Of a DNA stretch of 6,975 nt, positions 6,709 through 6,975 are shown in pieces; the first letter of the stretch is position 1, and each line of letters starts with the position of its first letter. The DNA is from Planctomycetota bacterium (GTDB lineage Bacteria > Planctomycetota > Phycisphaerae > WQYP01). Made by a program: the position numbers and the translations under genes. The notes beneath the pieces were generated by a model. That model searched no databases, was not told the origin of the DNA, and saw only the letters and a program-made list of their open reading frames with translations. The stretch covers positions 1 through 6,975 of the forward strand of contig JAJXZA010000349.1 in assembly GCA_021780285.1 (NCBI GenBank). The letters are read 5' to 3'.

Positions 6709-6863
6709 GCGGCGGCGCCGGTCGCTGCAGCACAACGGCATTCATCGCGGCTGACCGAGCGAGTGACCGCCTGCCATCGCGAACATACAAACACATCCAT
6801 GTAAGCAACTGCCGTACGAAGCGATACGACAACATCGGGTGGAATTATTATTTTCCAGAGGCG
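6709..6863. other. Intergenic region after the terminator
   Basis: This stretch lies between the terminator and the candidate edge gene. I see no RNA gene, repeat family or convincing promoter. A TATTAT at 6846-6851 could be a -10 element, but no matching -35 is evident. Short minus-strand frames across it look like chance. Confidence 0.4.
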
Positions 6864-6975
6864 ATGGTAAAAAAAATCGTAACCGTTCACGGGGTAAAAA
6901 CCATAGAAATAAAGGTAAATAATCGGATGTTGCCGGCCATCCGAGTAAAAAATGCGCCCAAATCGGTCGCATACG
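6864..6975 (+). CDS. Possible 5' end of a hypothetical gene, cut by the window edge
   Basis: From ATG 6864 the frame stays open to the window end, giving at least 37 residues: MVKKIVTVHGVKTIEIKV, then NNRMLPAIRV and KNAPKSVAY. The alternating hydrophobic and basic pattern looks like beta-strands of a real protein. The frame is open upstream as far as the TAA at 6660-6662, but that part includes the terminator and has no ATG. An AGAGG at 6857-6861 is only two bases from the ATG, too close for a good ribosome site. I do not recognise a family. It could be a chance open frame; about even odds. Confidence 0.4.
   Translation, partial: MVKKIVTVHGVKTIEIKVNNRMLPAIRVKNAPKSVAY
6923..6944. repeat. Seven-bp inverted repeat near the right edge
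   Basis: TCGGATG (6923-6929) and CATCCGA (6938-6944) are perfectly complementary around an eight-base loop. Read on the minus strand, the stem is followed by T-rich but interrupted sequence (TTATTTACCTTTATTTC), so it might be a weak terminator for a minus-strand gene further right. Alternatively it lies inside the candidate plus-strand gene and has no role. Confidence 0.3.

Noticed and set aside
5921..6835. Minus-strand 304-codon open frame covering the recombinase gene and the terminator
   Set aside because: It overlaps the complete catalytic domain of the recombinase and the terminator hairpin; its translation looks like a reverse-frame artefact.

Overview
The window reads as an ordinary chromosomal segment from a bacterium of moderately high GC. 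It carries four complete plus-strand genes: ribonuclease Y (rny, 150-1760), the RmuC-family protein (rmuC, 1833-3299), bifunctional folylpolyglutamate/dihydrofolate synthase (folC, 3580-5076) and a XerC/XerD-type tyrosine recombinase (5549-6604). The style of the FolC N-terminal region (a TDYERMR..RYNTTTF segment and a GTKGKGST P-loop) and the presence of RNase Y suggest a planctomycete, perhaps Phycisphaerae. This is recalled family knowledge, not a computed result, and the taxonomy is tentative.

Layout. Positions 1-149 hold no gene I can assign. rny and rmuC follow on the same strand, 72 bases apart, and could be co-transcribed. Their products share one plan: an N-terminal membrane helix, a long coiled coil, then a catalytic or nuclease-like domain. 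A 280-base gap (3300-3579) contains a striking AT island (only 19 G/C in the 120 bases 3421-3540) with an imperfect inverted repeat, three ATAAAGT repeats and several -10-like hexamers. It is the likely promoter and control region of folC, which has a basic N-terminal extension and no visible Shine-Dalgarno site. A second long gap (5077-5548) separates folC from the recombinase gene and shows only hairpins and a 14-bp palindrome. The recombinase is complete for all catalytic residues and carries a Pro/Ala-rich insertion in its N-terminal domain. A strong intrinsic terminator (6665-6708) closes this gene.

The right edge contains an ATG-initiated frame (6864 onward) that runs off the window and may be the start of another gene.

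How the genes work together: they are housekeeping functions (mRNA decay, genome maintenance, folate metabolism, chromosome dimer resolution) rather than one pathway. I see no CRISPR array, tRNA, rRNA, insertion sequence or defence cassette. The most distinctive things here are non-coding (the AT island and the xer leader) and the lineage-style extension and insertion in FolC and Xer.
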